From Bacteroidota bacterium (GTDB lineage Bacteria > Bacteroidota > Bacteroidia > Flavobacteriales_D > Crocinitomicaceae), in assembly GCA_006226425.1 (NCBI GenBank), contig SBGX01000028.1, positions 41,163-105,162 of the forward strand: a stretch of DNA of 64,000 bases, given 5' to 3'. This document shows positions 35,505-44,277 of this stretch, piece after piece; the stretch's first letter is position 1, and the number at the start of each line of letters is the position of its first letter. The notes under the pieces are model-generated. The model worked only from the letters and a program-made list of their open reading frames with translations. It was not told where the DNA came from and did not search any database. The position numbers and the translations under genes were made by a program.

Positions 35505-38297
35505 TTACTTCATGATCGAAAGCTGTCTTACCAGTCTTCCTTTTTCACCACGAATTACCAACAGGTAGTTTCCTTTACGGACATCTCCCGCTTCGATATT
35601 CATAGTTACCTGATCAATTTTCCATGATCCGATTACTCGTCCAGTTTGGTCAAGCAATTCAATTACATCATAGTCATTCAGGTTATCTGCTGCTACAGTA
35701 AACTCACCTGTACTTGGGTTTGGATAAACCTGTAGGCGTGCCTGATCAACTGTACTCAAGCTCAAACAAGAGTCAACAACAATTGTTTGAGTAGCTGATC
35801 CGGAACATCCGTCAACAACCACTTCATACGTAATTGTATATGTTCCAGCCGGCAATCCAATTGGGTTGAAAGTTGTACCTGCAACACCCTGACCAGTAAA
35901 CTCACCTCCTGCAGGAACTGCAACAAGTGTTGTTGGGTCATAGTATGTACAAGTATTGTTTAAAGCATCAAATGTAACTGATGGAGGGTTCCCCACAACA
36001 ACTGTCACTGTATCTGTACTAACGCAACCATTACCATCTGTACCAGTTACAACATAATCTCCAGTAGCTACAGGAGCAAATGGAACACCATCCAATGGTC
36101 CACCAGACCATAAGTAGTTGTCAGCATCACCTGAAGCCTTCAGAGTAACCTGATCACCGTTACAAATAGACTGATCCGCTCCTCCGTTTACAACTGGAAG
36201 TGCATTTACAGTGATTGCAATCGCGTCAGATACTCCGACACAACCATTTGAGTTATTAACTACAAAGAAACTTCCTGAAGAAGACACTGTAATGGAATCA
36301 GTTGCTTCAGTAGTTGACCATGTGTTACCACCGACAACTGAAGACCCCAAACGAACACTGTCGCCCATACAGAAAGTAGTAGCACCAGCTGCACCGATTA
36401 CCGGAATGTTAGCTCCTGGTTCGTTCAAAGAAACAGCATGCTGTGTTGAAAGACAACCAGATCCGTTGTCATAAGTTACTACATAACCTCCGGCAGCAAG
36501 GCCTGCGATTGATTGTAGAATATCCGTAGTTGGCATACTTCCAGTAGCTGTTCCTGTCCAGTACAAAGTACCAATACCAGTTCCAGACAAAGTTACGTCA
36601 ATAGATCCGTCAGAACCACCACAAGTAGTTGGGTTGTTTCCGATCAAGCTTGGTTCACTGGCATCAATGAAGAATACTTCTACTGGCTCAGCATCAACTC
36701 CATCAACAGTCAAAGTGATTATTCCAGAAGTCGTTACTTTAATCGTTTGTGTTGTTTCTCCAGTAGACCATACGTTTCCTGTTTCTTTATTCGAAGTCAG
36801 GACAATTGTTTCACCAGCACAAGCCGTATTGTCAGAATCACTGGAAGTAATTACTGGACCGGTGAACTCAGATACGTGTGCACGCAAGATCGGAATAAGT
36901 CCGGAGTTAAATCCAACATACCCAAATCCACCATTATTGCTTGCATAATAGAATGCAGAAGTATATCCGCTTGCCAACAAAGCTCCGGCACGTGTAACAC
37001 CTGCATCAGCACGCAGTGCAATCAGGTATCTACCTTCAGTCAAAACCACTGGCTTACCTGAACCGTCAGCTTTCGTTACAGGTACATTAATAATGGATAA
37101 ACCGTTCGTACTGTTATTGTCAACCATCGCCTGATCAACTGGAATATCAGCACTCATACCTACAAAATTAACTGAATCTGCTACTCCGTTCTCATCAAAC
37201 TTAGTTACGATGATCGAGAAGTTTCCTCCAAGTGTATCTGCTTGCGTAGCAAAAGTTACAGAATCCAACAACGTAGGTGTTGAAATAGCAAAAGCATGTC
37301 CGAATGTTTCTTGTGTTCCTGCAATACCGTCATACCAAGACAATGGCAATCCATTCTCACGAGCATACGTTTTATCAGAAATTGTAATCACTCTCTCCAG
37401 GGTATCATTGGCTCCATTGATATCACTTGCAGCTACAGCCACATTGCGAACCGTATAAGTTCCCTGCTCAGTCACGTCAAACGTTCCAAGATCTGCAAGC
37501 GCTGTTGAATCTGGCAACAAATTTGTCCCGGAAAAGTTAAATGTTTTCACTGGACTTGCCTCGTTTCCATCTTTGAAAATGAACGAGTTTACCGAATAGT
37601 TTGCGATTGGCAGTGTTCCAACGTTCTTCACACGAGAAACCGAAGCCAATGTGTGTGGAGCCTCTGTAATTGGAACTGAAGTATATACCGATGGGTTAGC
37701 CATGCCATCATTCGCCAAATCAACAAATGGCGCAGCAATAGCAATCTTGTCCAATCCAATAAACCATTGGTCCGAAGAATTGTGGTGACGGAAAGCAACA
37801 TAAATATTGTTCCCCGCATAAGCAGCCAAACTAATATTTACTTTTTCCCAGGCTTCAGTTGTAAAATACTGACTGAAAACAGAGGTAAAGTTTGCTTCAT
37901 CTGTTCCGGTGGTGGAAATGTAAACTTCCAAAAAGTCTCCCGCGGCACCGTTTGGAGCCCCCCATGTTCCAACCGCTTCAAATGTCAACGAAATCTGATC
38001 ATTTGGAATTGTCAATTGTGGAGTGATCAACCAGTTATCCGGTGTTTTAGCCACCTGAGCGTACCAAGAATATGAAGCAGCATAGGAATTTCCATCCGAT
38101 GCCGGCATCCATGCAGGGTTACCTTTTGACCAGTTATCTATTGTATCCCCATCCTGATCTTTGGTTGTCCAACCAGCCGGAGGGAACTCTGCTCCTTCAA
38201 AACTTTCTGTCAAAAGTACCTGCCCGAAGCTTAAAAAGCCAAGTCCAGATACAAACAGCGTCAGAAGAGCTTTTTTCATTGTACTTCTTTTGTTCAT
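35505..38297 (-). CDS. Secreted T9SS cargo with adhesion-like MAM/anchor-J and Ig/PKD-like domains
   Basis: A 930-residue protein with a signal peptide; the start could also be the ATG at 38279 (MKKALLTLFVSGLGFLSFGQ). Residues about 30-195 are a choice-of-anchor-J/MAM-like domain (GAEFPPAGWTTKDQDGD, PDNWLITPQLTIP). A middle region follows. Next are five Ig/PKD-like modules (about 36858 down to 35766) in the order A-B-A-D-C by my labels, with repeated features such as TGNVWSTGETTQ. It ends in a type A T9SS sorting domain (VYPNPSTGEF, then KGNYLLVIRGEKGRLVRQ). It should be exported by Sec, then T9SS, and anchored to or released from the surface. A shorter paralogue of the 1,524-residue neighbour. 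Confidence 0.85.
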   Translation of the reverse strand: MNKRSTMKKALLTLFVSGLGFLSFGQVLLTESFEGAEFPPAGWTTKDQDGDTIDNWSKGNPAWMPASDGNSYAASYSWYAQVAKTPDNWLITPQLTIPNDQISLTFEAVGTWGAPNGAAGDFLEVYISTTGTDEANFTSVFSQYFTTEAWEKVNISLAAYAGNNIYVAFRHHNSSDQWFIGLDKIAIAAPFVDLANDGMANPSVYTSVPITEAPHTLASVSRVKNVGTLPIANYSVNSFIFKDGNEASPVKTFNFSGTNLLPDSTALADLGTFDVTEQGTYTVRNVAVAASDINGANDTLERVITISDKTYARENGLPLSWYDGIAGTQETFGHAFAISTPTLLDSVTFATQADTLGGNFSIIVTKFDENGVADSVNFVGMSADIPVDQAMVDNNSTNGLSIINVPVTKADGSGKPVVLTEGRYLIALRADAGVTRAGALLASGYTSAFYYASNNGGFGYVGFNSGLIPILRAHVSEFTGPVITSSDSDNTACAGETIVLTSNKETGNVWSTGETTQTIKVTTSGIITLTVDGVDAEPVEVFFIDASEPSLIGNNPTTCGGSDGSIDVTLSGTGIGTLYWTGTATGSMPTTDILQSIAGLAAGGYVVTYDNGSGCLSTQHAVSLNEPGANIPVIGAAGATTFCMGDSVRLGSSVVGGNTWSTTEATDSITVSSSGSFFVVNNSNGCVGVSDAIAITVNALPVVNGGADQSICNGDQVTLKASGDADNYLWSGGPLDGVPFAPVATGDYVVTGTDGNGCVSTDTVTVVVGNPPSVTFDALNNTCTYYDPTTLVAVPAGGEFTGQGVAGTTFNPIGLPAGTYTITYEVVVDGCSGSATQTIVVDSCLSLSTVDQARLQVYPNPSTGEFTVAADNLNDYDVIELLDQTGRVIGSWKIDQVTMNIEAGDVRKGNYLLVIRGEKGRLVRQLSIMK
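35766..36858 (-). repeat. Five Ig/PKD-like coding repeats
   Basis: Five modules of about 70-80 codons, each opening with a Pro and a Cys-Gly-Asp/Glu element and closing with a Gly-Cys. They share families A (TWSTxEAT type), B (SIDVTLSGTGIGTLYWTG), C (GGEFTGQGVAGTTFNP) and D (YLWSGGPLDGVPFAPVATG) with the neighbouring giant gene. Confidence 0.7.
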
Positions 38298-38326
38298 ATG
38301 AATTGATTTATTATTTCCTGTTTTGA

Positions 38327-38593
38327 TTATTTCAACTCCGTTTTTTCTTCTTTCGTCACCTTTTTCATCGTGACTGGTTTTTTCGAAATCTTTTGAGACT
38401 TCACCGGAGCCTTTATGGTTTTACCATCCAAGGTCTTCGTCATAGTATAAGGCTTTTTCTCTTTTTCGGCTCCATTTGCATCGACCACCTTCTCCGTTCC
38501 TTCCTTTTCTTTTACTACCACTTCTTCCGAAGTCGCACAAGACACGAACAGGATCGTTCCTGCAAACATTACCAAAGCCTTACCAAGAGTCAT
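38327..38593 (-). CDS. Small basic lipoprotein, unknown function
   Basis: The frame extends to 38626, but ATG at 38593 gives MTLGKALVMFAGTILFVSC, a lipoprotein signal with the lipobox Cys at residue 19, and a TATTTTTA -7-like box lies just upstream (38614-38621), so 38593 is preferred (88 aa). The mature part is rich in Lys, Glu and Thr and has an imperfect repeat of KxKPxTMxK type (KKPYTMTKTLDGKTIK, then SKKPVTMKKVTKE). No family recognised. It precedes the T9SS protein gene by 29 bases on the same strand and may be co-transcribed with it. Confidence 0.65.
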   Translation of the reverse strand: MTLGKALVMFAGTILFVSCATSEEVVVKEKEGTEKVVDANGAEKEKKPYTMTKTLDGKTIKAPVKSQKISKKPVTMKKVTKEEKTELK

Positions 38594-38687
38594 TTTTTTC
38601 AATTTTGGATGTGTAAAAATAAACAATTTTCATTGTCTTTAGTTATTCCCAAAACGAAATTAATCTAAAAAGGTTGGATTGCAATCA

Positions 38688-38726
38688 AAAAAAGAAGCGC
38701 CCAAATAAATTTGAGCGCTTCTTTTT
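38688..38726 (-). terminator. Terminator after the giant T9SS protein gene
   Basis: GAAGCGC-C-CAAAT, two bases, ATTTG-A-GCGCTTC form a long stem (about 18 pairs with the flanking A/T runs) at 38688-38726. T-runs occur on both sides; the minus strand ends in TTTTTTT. It lies 20 bases after the stop of the giant gene. Confidence 0.9.
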
Positions 38727-38746
38727 AGTTTATTATGACCCTTTCC

Positions 38747-41700
38747 TTACTTGAGTTTTTGAACTCGGATGGTCTTTTGATTTTGTTCTCCTTTTAACAC
38801 CAGGAAGTACGTTCCGGTAGCCAGCTCTGAAAGCTCAAACTCCATTACTGTTCCTTCAACCTCCATTTCTTCCATCACAACTCGTCCAAACGGATCAAGC
38901 AATGAAATCGTTTGAACATGCTTCAATTGATCTCCACTGACCATTAATGTTCCTTGTGTTGGATTCGGATAAACTTTCACCTGAGCAAAATCAATATCAG
39001 CAAGGGCCGCCGAACCACAAGAATCAACAACAATGGCTTCTGTTGTGGTACTCGTACATCCGTTTTCTGTTACGGAATAACTTACATCATACGTACCAGA
39101 CGCCAGGCCGTTTGGATCAAAGCTTGCCCCACTAACTCCTGTTCCGGAGAAGGCTCCTCCTGCTGGTGTTGCGGTCAACGTTACAGCTGCTGCATCAGTA
39201 CACACAGTGTCTACCAAAGCAAAACTAATTACTGGCAATGGATTCACTGTCACTGTAGCGATCGATGAAGTGGAAGAACATCCTCCTGCCTCAGCCGTCA
39301 CGGAATAATCTCCAGAAGCTTTTACAGTGATTGATGCTGTTGTTTCTCCTGTCGACCAGGTAATTCCATTTGTTTCAGAAGAAGTCAACACGACACTATC
39401 TCCTTGACAGAGTGTCACTGGACCATCAGCGGAGATCACAGGTGTTGCTGGTCCTCCTGGATCAGAAATCGTTGTTGATACCGGATCACTATCACATCCA
39501 TTGTTAAAGACAAATGTGTAACTTCCTGCACCCAATGCACTCACGGTAAATGGCAAACTTGCTCCTGCTTGTGAACCTGATGCCACTCCTGTCCAGGTAA
39601 GTGTTCCTGAACCTGTTCCAGTCAGTTCAATAGACCCATCTGCTGCTCCACAGCTACTTGGACTGTTCACTGTTCCAACTGTAATTGATGGTTTAGCTGT
39701 TACCACTACTGCAATTGCATCTGAAGTAGCCATACATCCATTCTCATTCAGTGTCACCGAGTAATTTCCACTGGTACTCACCGTAATCGAAGCATCAGTT
39801 GATCCATTAGACCATGTGATTCCTGTCGTTACCGAAGAGCTAAGTGTAACACTTCCTCCTTCACAGAAAGCAGTTGCTCCATCTGCAGTGATCACTGGAG
39901 CCGTTGGAGCTCCCGGATCAGACAATGTTGCATTCACTGAATTTGACACACAACCTTGATCCGAAGTAAATTCTACGCTGTAAGAACCAGCAGACAAGCC
40001 CATGATTGTATAAGGCAATGCTTCACCGGACGCACTTCCTGAAGAAGTTCCTGTCCAACTGATCGTTCCTGTACCTGTTCCTGTCACAATGATCAGACCG
40101 TCCGTTCCGGAACAAGTTGTAGGATTCGTCGCTGTCGTAGAAATTGCAGGTGCATCATTAATTGTAACTGTCACCTGATCGGTTCCCTGACAACCATTGA
40201 TATCTGTCCCTGTTACTACGTAAGTATTCGTTGCGGATGGTGTGAAGATCACGCCATTGGTCACACCATTCGTCCATGTGTACGTACTGGCTCCCTGACC
40301 TGAAAGGCTTGTTGATTCACCAGTACAAACCGCATAATCTGCAGGTGCCGATACATTTGGCAAGCTATTTACGGTTACTAAAACAGAAGCTGTATTAGAA
40401 CATCCGTTTGCAGCTGTTCCTGTTACTGTATAAGTGGTAGTGCTCGTTGGAACAAAAGATTGTCCATCGCTTACACCATTATTCCATGAATAAGTATCTG
40501 CGCCAGAAGCGTTCAGGGTAACACTCGCCCCGTCACATACGGCAACATCACTTCCTCCGCTTACGTTTGGTGCACTATTGACAGTGATCGTTGTTGTTGC
40601 GCTATTGGAACATCCGTTTCCATCAGTGTAGGTATAAGTCAATGTTTGTGTTCCATTCGATGGAAGGAAATCAGCTCCAGAAACTCCTGTTCCCGAATAG
40701 CTACCTCCCGAAGGCGATCCTGCATTCAAGAATACTGGGGCTCCATTTGAACAAACAGCACTGTAGTTCCCGGCACTCACAGTTGGAATACTGTTCTCAA
40801 TCACTTCCGTAGCATCTGATGTAGAAGAACATCCTGCTTGCGTCGCGGTGACTGTGTATAATCCAGAAGCATCCACAGTGATCGACTGAGTTGTTTCTCC
40901 TGTAGACCAGGTAATTCCTGTAGAAGCCGAAGAAGTCAAGGTTACGCTTCCTCCATCACAGAATGATGTAGAGCCACTCGCCGAAATTGTTGGCTTCGTA
41001 GGTGCTCCCGGATCGGAAAGTGAAATGGCAATCGTATTGGAACGACATCCATTGGCATTTTCGTAATATGCCGTGTACGATCCTGCTGCCAATCCTGAAA
41101 TCGAGTATGGTAGAGTAACCGAAGGTGCAACTCCAGAAGCCGTTCCGTCCCAGGTCACATTTCCTGTTCCCGTACCCATCACTTCAAAAGATCCTGTCGT
41201 AGTTCCACAAGTCACTGGATCATTTGTCGATCCAATAGAAATGGTTGGTGACACTGTCACAGAAACCGCTACCGGATCTGAGTCCGTGGAACATCCATTC
41301 TCCGTAACTGTTACCACATAACTACCTCCTGATGTTACTGTAATACTTTCAGAACTTCCTCCGTTATTCCAGGAGTTGTTGGTTGGAGACGAAGAAGTCA
41401 ACACCACCTGATCTCCCGAACAGAAGGCAACCGGTCCGTCAGCCGTAATAGTTGGCTTAGCCGGATTCGCATTTACAGTAACTTTTACCACGTCTGAAGT
41501 GGCTGAACAACCATTATTCACATTGGTAACCGTATAGTTACCGGCAGCTGTTACGGTAATGGACTGGGTTGTTTCTCCTGATGACCAGGTGTTTCCGGTC
41601 GCCATAGAAGATGTTAATACGACACTTTCTCCATCACAGAATGACGTAGCTCCATTGGCTGAAACTGTCGGCTTCGTCGCAGAAGCAACTGTTACCGCAA

Positions 41701-43327
41701 TGATGTTCGACGCCTGTCCGTTCACCATGACTGAATAGTTTCCGGCTGAATTTACTGTAATCGACTGAGTTGTTTCTCCTGTAGACCAGGTGTTTCCTGT
41801 TGCACTACTGGAAGTTAGTGTCAGTGTTTCGCCGTCACACAATACGTTATCTGCATCCGAAGATGTAATCACTGGTGCCGAAGATGTAATATATCCTCTG
41901 ATAATAGGAGTTCGTGGATTACTTAGCACGACTTCCTGAAATGCTCCTCCATCAAAACTGGAAAAAAAGGTTCCGGGCGTGACAATTCCTGAAGAACAAA
42001 GTAAACCCATATTTTTTGCATCCGTACTTTCTTCAACCCCAATCAAATAGGTTCCGGGAGTCAAAGTCAGTGGATTACCACTCAAATCTGTTATATCCAA
42101 TGTAAAGATTGCACGCTGATTTTGAGTGACAAAATCAACCACCGTTTGATTTACATCTATAAATGTACTGTGTCCAATCTCCGTTCCGGTAGGCACTCCT
42201 CCAGAAACAGCAAAAATTTTAACCTGAACAACACCTCCTACAGAATCAGGAGAGATTCCGAACAGTACAGAGTCAAGCACAACACTTTGCGTAAATTCAA
42301 AAGTCTGCCCTAAAACCAACGAGGTTCCACTACCATAACCAAGACCCGGTGTTCCGGTTAAGCCCCTATCCCTAGCATAGGTCCAATTAGTCATATTGTA
42401 ATACCGCTGAAGACTATCGTTATTTGGATCTACATCGTTCGTAGCATTCGTTACTGTAAATGCTTCATAAAAGCCTGTTTCGGTAACAGTATAAGTCCCC
42501 ATGTTAACCGTGGCTGTATCTCCTGCCGCCAAGTTACTATATGTTTGGGTCAAAGTTTGAATTGGATTATTGTAATCCTGATCCTTATAAATTTTCGTTT
42601 CAATCGGAACAGATGAAATCGTTTGATTTCCTCTGTTCATAAACTGAACGGTTACATTCAGGTTTTGAGTTCCCTGAGAAATCGGACGTGAAGTATACTC
42701 ATGTATTTCCCCACCCAAAACAGAAACGTCCACAAATGGTCCTGCTACAACAATTTCATCCAAAAGCAACAACCATTGATCCGTACAATTATGGTGTCTG
42801 AAAGCAATATAAACGTTTTGTCCAGCATATGCCGCCAGACTCAATGTTACCTTTTCCCATGTCTCCGTATCAAAAGCATTGGAGTAAATGGAAACAAAGT
42901 CTCCAGGATTAACCCCTGTGGTCGAGACGTAGACTTCCAAAAAGTCTCCTGTCCCCCCTGCTGGTGTTCCCCAGCTACTCACGGCATAAAAACTCAATTC
43001 CGTCTGAGCGGACGGAATATTCACCTGTGGAGTAATTAACCAGTTGTCTGGCGTTGTCGCTGCACTTGTATATGATGCCGACATGGCCACCGAATCACCG
43101 ACAACGGGTAAAAAGGGTTTACTATCTGAACTTCGGGTATAACCCGCAAATGAAGTCCAGTTATCAGTAGCATCACCATCCAAATCATACGTTGTCCAAC
43201 CTGCAGGTGGAAATGTACCCGATTCAAATCCTTCATACAGGACCTGCTGTGCAGATAATGAAGAAATACTGAACAGACATATCAGACTGAACCAGTACTT
43301 AAACGTAAAAACATTTTTCATCGTCAT
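38747..43327 (-). CDS. Giant secreted T9SS surface protein with 13 Ig/PKD/SprB-like modules
   Basis: The frame is open to 43402, but a TAGTTTTG promoter box at 43404-43411 implies a transcript start near 43397, and ATG 43327 or 43321 opens a signal peptide (NVFTFKYWFSLICLFSISSL). From 43327 it is 1526 aa. Order: signal peptide; anchor-J/MAM-like domain (about 43240-42710; GTFPPAGWTTYDLDGDATDN, PDNWLITPQVNIP, AFRHHNCTDQWL); a linker domain; 13 tandem modules (41880-39006) of four types; then a type A T9SS sorting domain (VKVYPNPTQGTLMVSG to GTYFLVLKGEQNQ). Likely a cell-surface adhesin or gliding/attachment factor; ligand unknown. No frameshift is seen. Confidence 0.85.
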   Translation of the reverse strand: MTMKNVFTFKYWFSLICLFSISSLSAQQVLYEGFESGTFPPAGWTTYDLDGDATDNWTSFAGYTRSSDSKPFLPVVGDSVAMSASYTSAATTPDNWLITPQVNIPSAQTELSFYAVSSWGTPAGGTGDFLEVYVSTTGVNPGDFVSIYSNAFDTETWEKVTLSLAAYAGQNVYIAFRHHNCTDQWLLLLDEIVVAGPFVDVSVLGGEIHEYTSRPISQGTQNLNVTVQFMNRGNQTISSVPIETKIYKDQDYNNPIQTLTQTYSNLAAGDTATVNMGTYTVTETGFYEAFTVTNATNDVDPNNDSLQRYYNMTNWTYARDRGLTGTPGLGYGSGTSLVLGQTFEFTQSVVLDSVLFGISPDSVGGVVQVKIFAVSGGVPTGTEIGHSTFIDVNQTVVDFVTQNQRAIFTLDITDLSGNPLTLTPGTYLIGVEESTDAKNMGLLCSSGIVTPGTFFSSFDGGAFQEVVLSNPRTPIIRGYITSSAPVITSSDADNVLCDGETLTLTSSSATGNTWSTGETTQSITVNSAGNYSVMVNGQASNIIAVTVASATKPTVSANGATSFCDGESVVLTSSMATGNTWSSGETTQSITVTAAGNYTVTNVNNGCSATSDVVKVTVNANPAKPTITADGPVAFCSGDQVVLTSSSPTNNSWNNGGSSESITVTSGGSYVVTVTENGCSTDSDPVAVSVTVSPTISIGSTNDPVTCGTTTGSFEVMGTGTGNVTWDGTASGVAPSVTLPYSISGLAAGSYTAYYENANGCRSNTIAISLSDPGAPTKPTISASGSTSFCDGGSVTLTSSASTGITWSTGETTQSITVDASGLYTVTATQAGCSSTSDATEVIENSIPTVSAGNYSAVCSNGAPVFLNAGSPSGGSYSGTGVSGADFLPSNGTQTLTYTYTDGNGCSNSATTTITVNSAPNVSGGSDVAVCDGASVTLNASGADTYSWNNGVSDGQSFVPTSTTTYTVTGTAANGCSNTASVLVTVNSLPNVSAPADYAVCTGESTSLSGQGASTYTWTNGVTNGVIFTPSATNTYVVTGTDINGCQGTDQVTVTINDAPAISTTATNPTTCSGTDGLIIVTGTGTGTISWTGTSSGSASGEALPYTIMGLSAGSYSVEFTSDQGCVSNSVNATLSDPGAPTAPVITADGATAFCEGGSVTLSSSVTTGITWSNGSTDASITVSTSGNYSVTLNENGCMATSDAIAVVVTAKPSITVGTVNSPSSCGAADGSIELTGTGSGTLTWTGVASGSQAGASLPFTVSALGAGSYTFVFNNGCDSDPVSTTISDPGGPATPVISADGPVTLCQGDSVVLTSSETNGITWSTGETTASITVKASGDYSVTAEAGGCSSTSSIATVTVNPLPVISFALVDTVCTDAAAVTLTATPAGGAFSGTGVSGASFDPNGLASGTYDVSYSVTENGCTSTTTEAIVVDSCGSAALADIDFAQVKVYPNPTQGTLMVSGDQLKHVQTISLLDPFGRVVMEEMEVEGTVMEFELSELATGTYFLVLKGEQNQKTIRVQKLK
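39006..41880 (-). repeat. Thirteen tandem Ig/PKD/SprB-like coding modules
   Basis: By reading the protein I count, in order, A A A B A C D D B A B A C. A modules (about 70 aa) carry TGNTWSTGETTQSITV; B modules (about 83 aa) carry GTGTGxxxWTGxxSG and end SDPGAPT; C modules carry GGxxSGTGVSGAxFxP; D modules carry TYxWxNGVxxGxxFxP. The A and B modules alternate as a unit, so amplification by recombination is likely. Confidence 0.75.
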
Positions 43328-43403
43328 TCGTTTATATTGTAAATTATAGTTTTCGGCGCATGCTTTCGCAGTACCCCTTTGTTTATACAGTATTAAATGC
43401 ATA

Positions 43404-43411
43404 CAAAACTA
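43404..43411 (-). promoter_or_regulatory. -7 box of the giant T9SS protein gene
   Basis: Minus-strand TAGTTTTG, a full -7 match, about 77 bases before the preferred start. No clear TTG at -33. Its position argues against the longest possible start at 43402. Confidence 0.5.
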
Positions 43412-43527
43412 CGCATTTTCTCACAACCGCACTTTTTCGGTACATAAACGGCCCACTTCAATTCACTAACGACCAACAATAGTTATTAAACGACCAACCG
43501 AAAATCATCTTCGACTCAACGATACAC

Positions 43528-44277
43528 CTAACGTAAAAAAAGGTTCAAACGTTGGGAAATTTCCTGACTCCTTTCAATATGCCCCATATGCCCCGTTTCG
43601 GAAAAGGACTCAATCTGAAGCTTTTCATCGTAATGCAACATCTGTTCCAGCGGGATCACAGGATCTTCTTCACCCTGAATTACGAGCAACTGATCTGATA
43701 TAGACAAGGCATAACGGATATTCGATCTCCTGTCACGCATGGCCCTGGAATATTGTGCAATGCTTTTAGTATTCATCTGAAGTGCCTCGCGAATTAATTC
43801 CTCTATTTGCTTTGCATCTCTCTTCCGATCGATGAATAGCAAGGGAATGGCCTGTTTTACAAAACCGGCAGCATCTTTCATCACCAGATCAGCCACACGG
43901 GTTCGGTCCTTCTTTTTTTGTGGTCCATCTGCCCAAAAATTTGAGTGAAACAACACTAATTTCCCTTTCACAGACATGATTCGGTGCATTTCAAGTGCCA
44001 CGTACCCGCCTAGCGAATGTCCAACCAAATCATACTCCTCGTAACCCATTCCAGCTAGCAGCAGCTGTATTTCAACTGCCAATTCCCGAATAGAGAATTG
44101 CACCTCAGGGTCCGGAGATTTTCCATGGCCAGGAAGGTCAATACAAAGATGTTTTCCCGGAATTCGATCTAATGCCAGGTGTTCCCACATGGTCCCTGAT
44201 TCCAAAAATCCGTGAATCCAGACTATGGGACGACCACTTCCAAACTGTTTTATGAAAATTTTTGACGAATTAAGCAT
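43528..44277 (-). CDS. Alpha/beta hydrolase
   Basis: A 249-residue serine hydrolase of the alpha/beta fold. The oxyanion strand is RPIVWIHGFLESGTMWEHLA; the nucleophile elbow is VGHSLGGYVALEM (Ser at about residue 86); the acid is probably Asp in VIQGEEDPVIP; the His is in ETGHMGHIERS near the C-terminus. No signal peptide, so cytoplasmic. Substrate unknown; esters and C-C bonds are both possible. It overlaps the upstream peptidase gene by 8 bases, so they are co-expressed. Confidence 0.85.
   Translation of the reverse strand: MLNSSKIFIKQFGSGRPIVWIHGFLESGTMWEHLALDRIPGKHLCIDLPGHGKSPDPEVQFSIRELAVEIQLLLAGMGYEEYDLVGHSLGGYVALEMHRIMSVKGKLVLFHSNFWADGPQKKKDRTRVADLVMKDAAGFVKQAIPLLFIDRKRDAKQIEELIREALQMNTKSIAQYSRAMRDRRSNIRYALSISDQLLVIQGEEDPVIPLEQMLHYDEKLQIESFSETGHMGHIERSQEISQRLNLFLR

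Noticed and set aside
39006..41880. Regular repeats resembling an array
   Set aside because: Repeats are about 210-250 bases, in frame and diverged; they encode protein modules. No short identical repeats with unique spacers exist, so this is not CRISPR.
43322..43402. Longer N-terminus for the giant T9SS protein (start at 43402)
   Set aside because: The predicted transcript begins near 43397 and the added residues precede a normal signal peptide, so ATG 43327 or 43321 is better.
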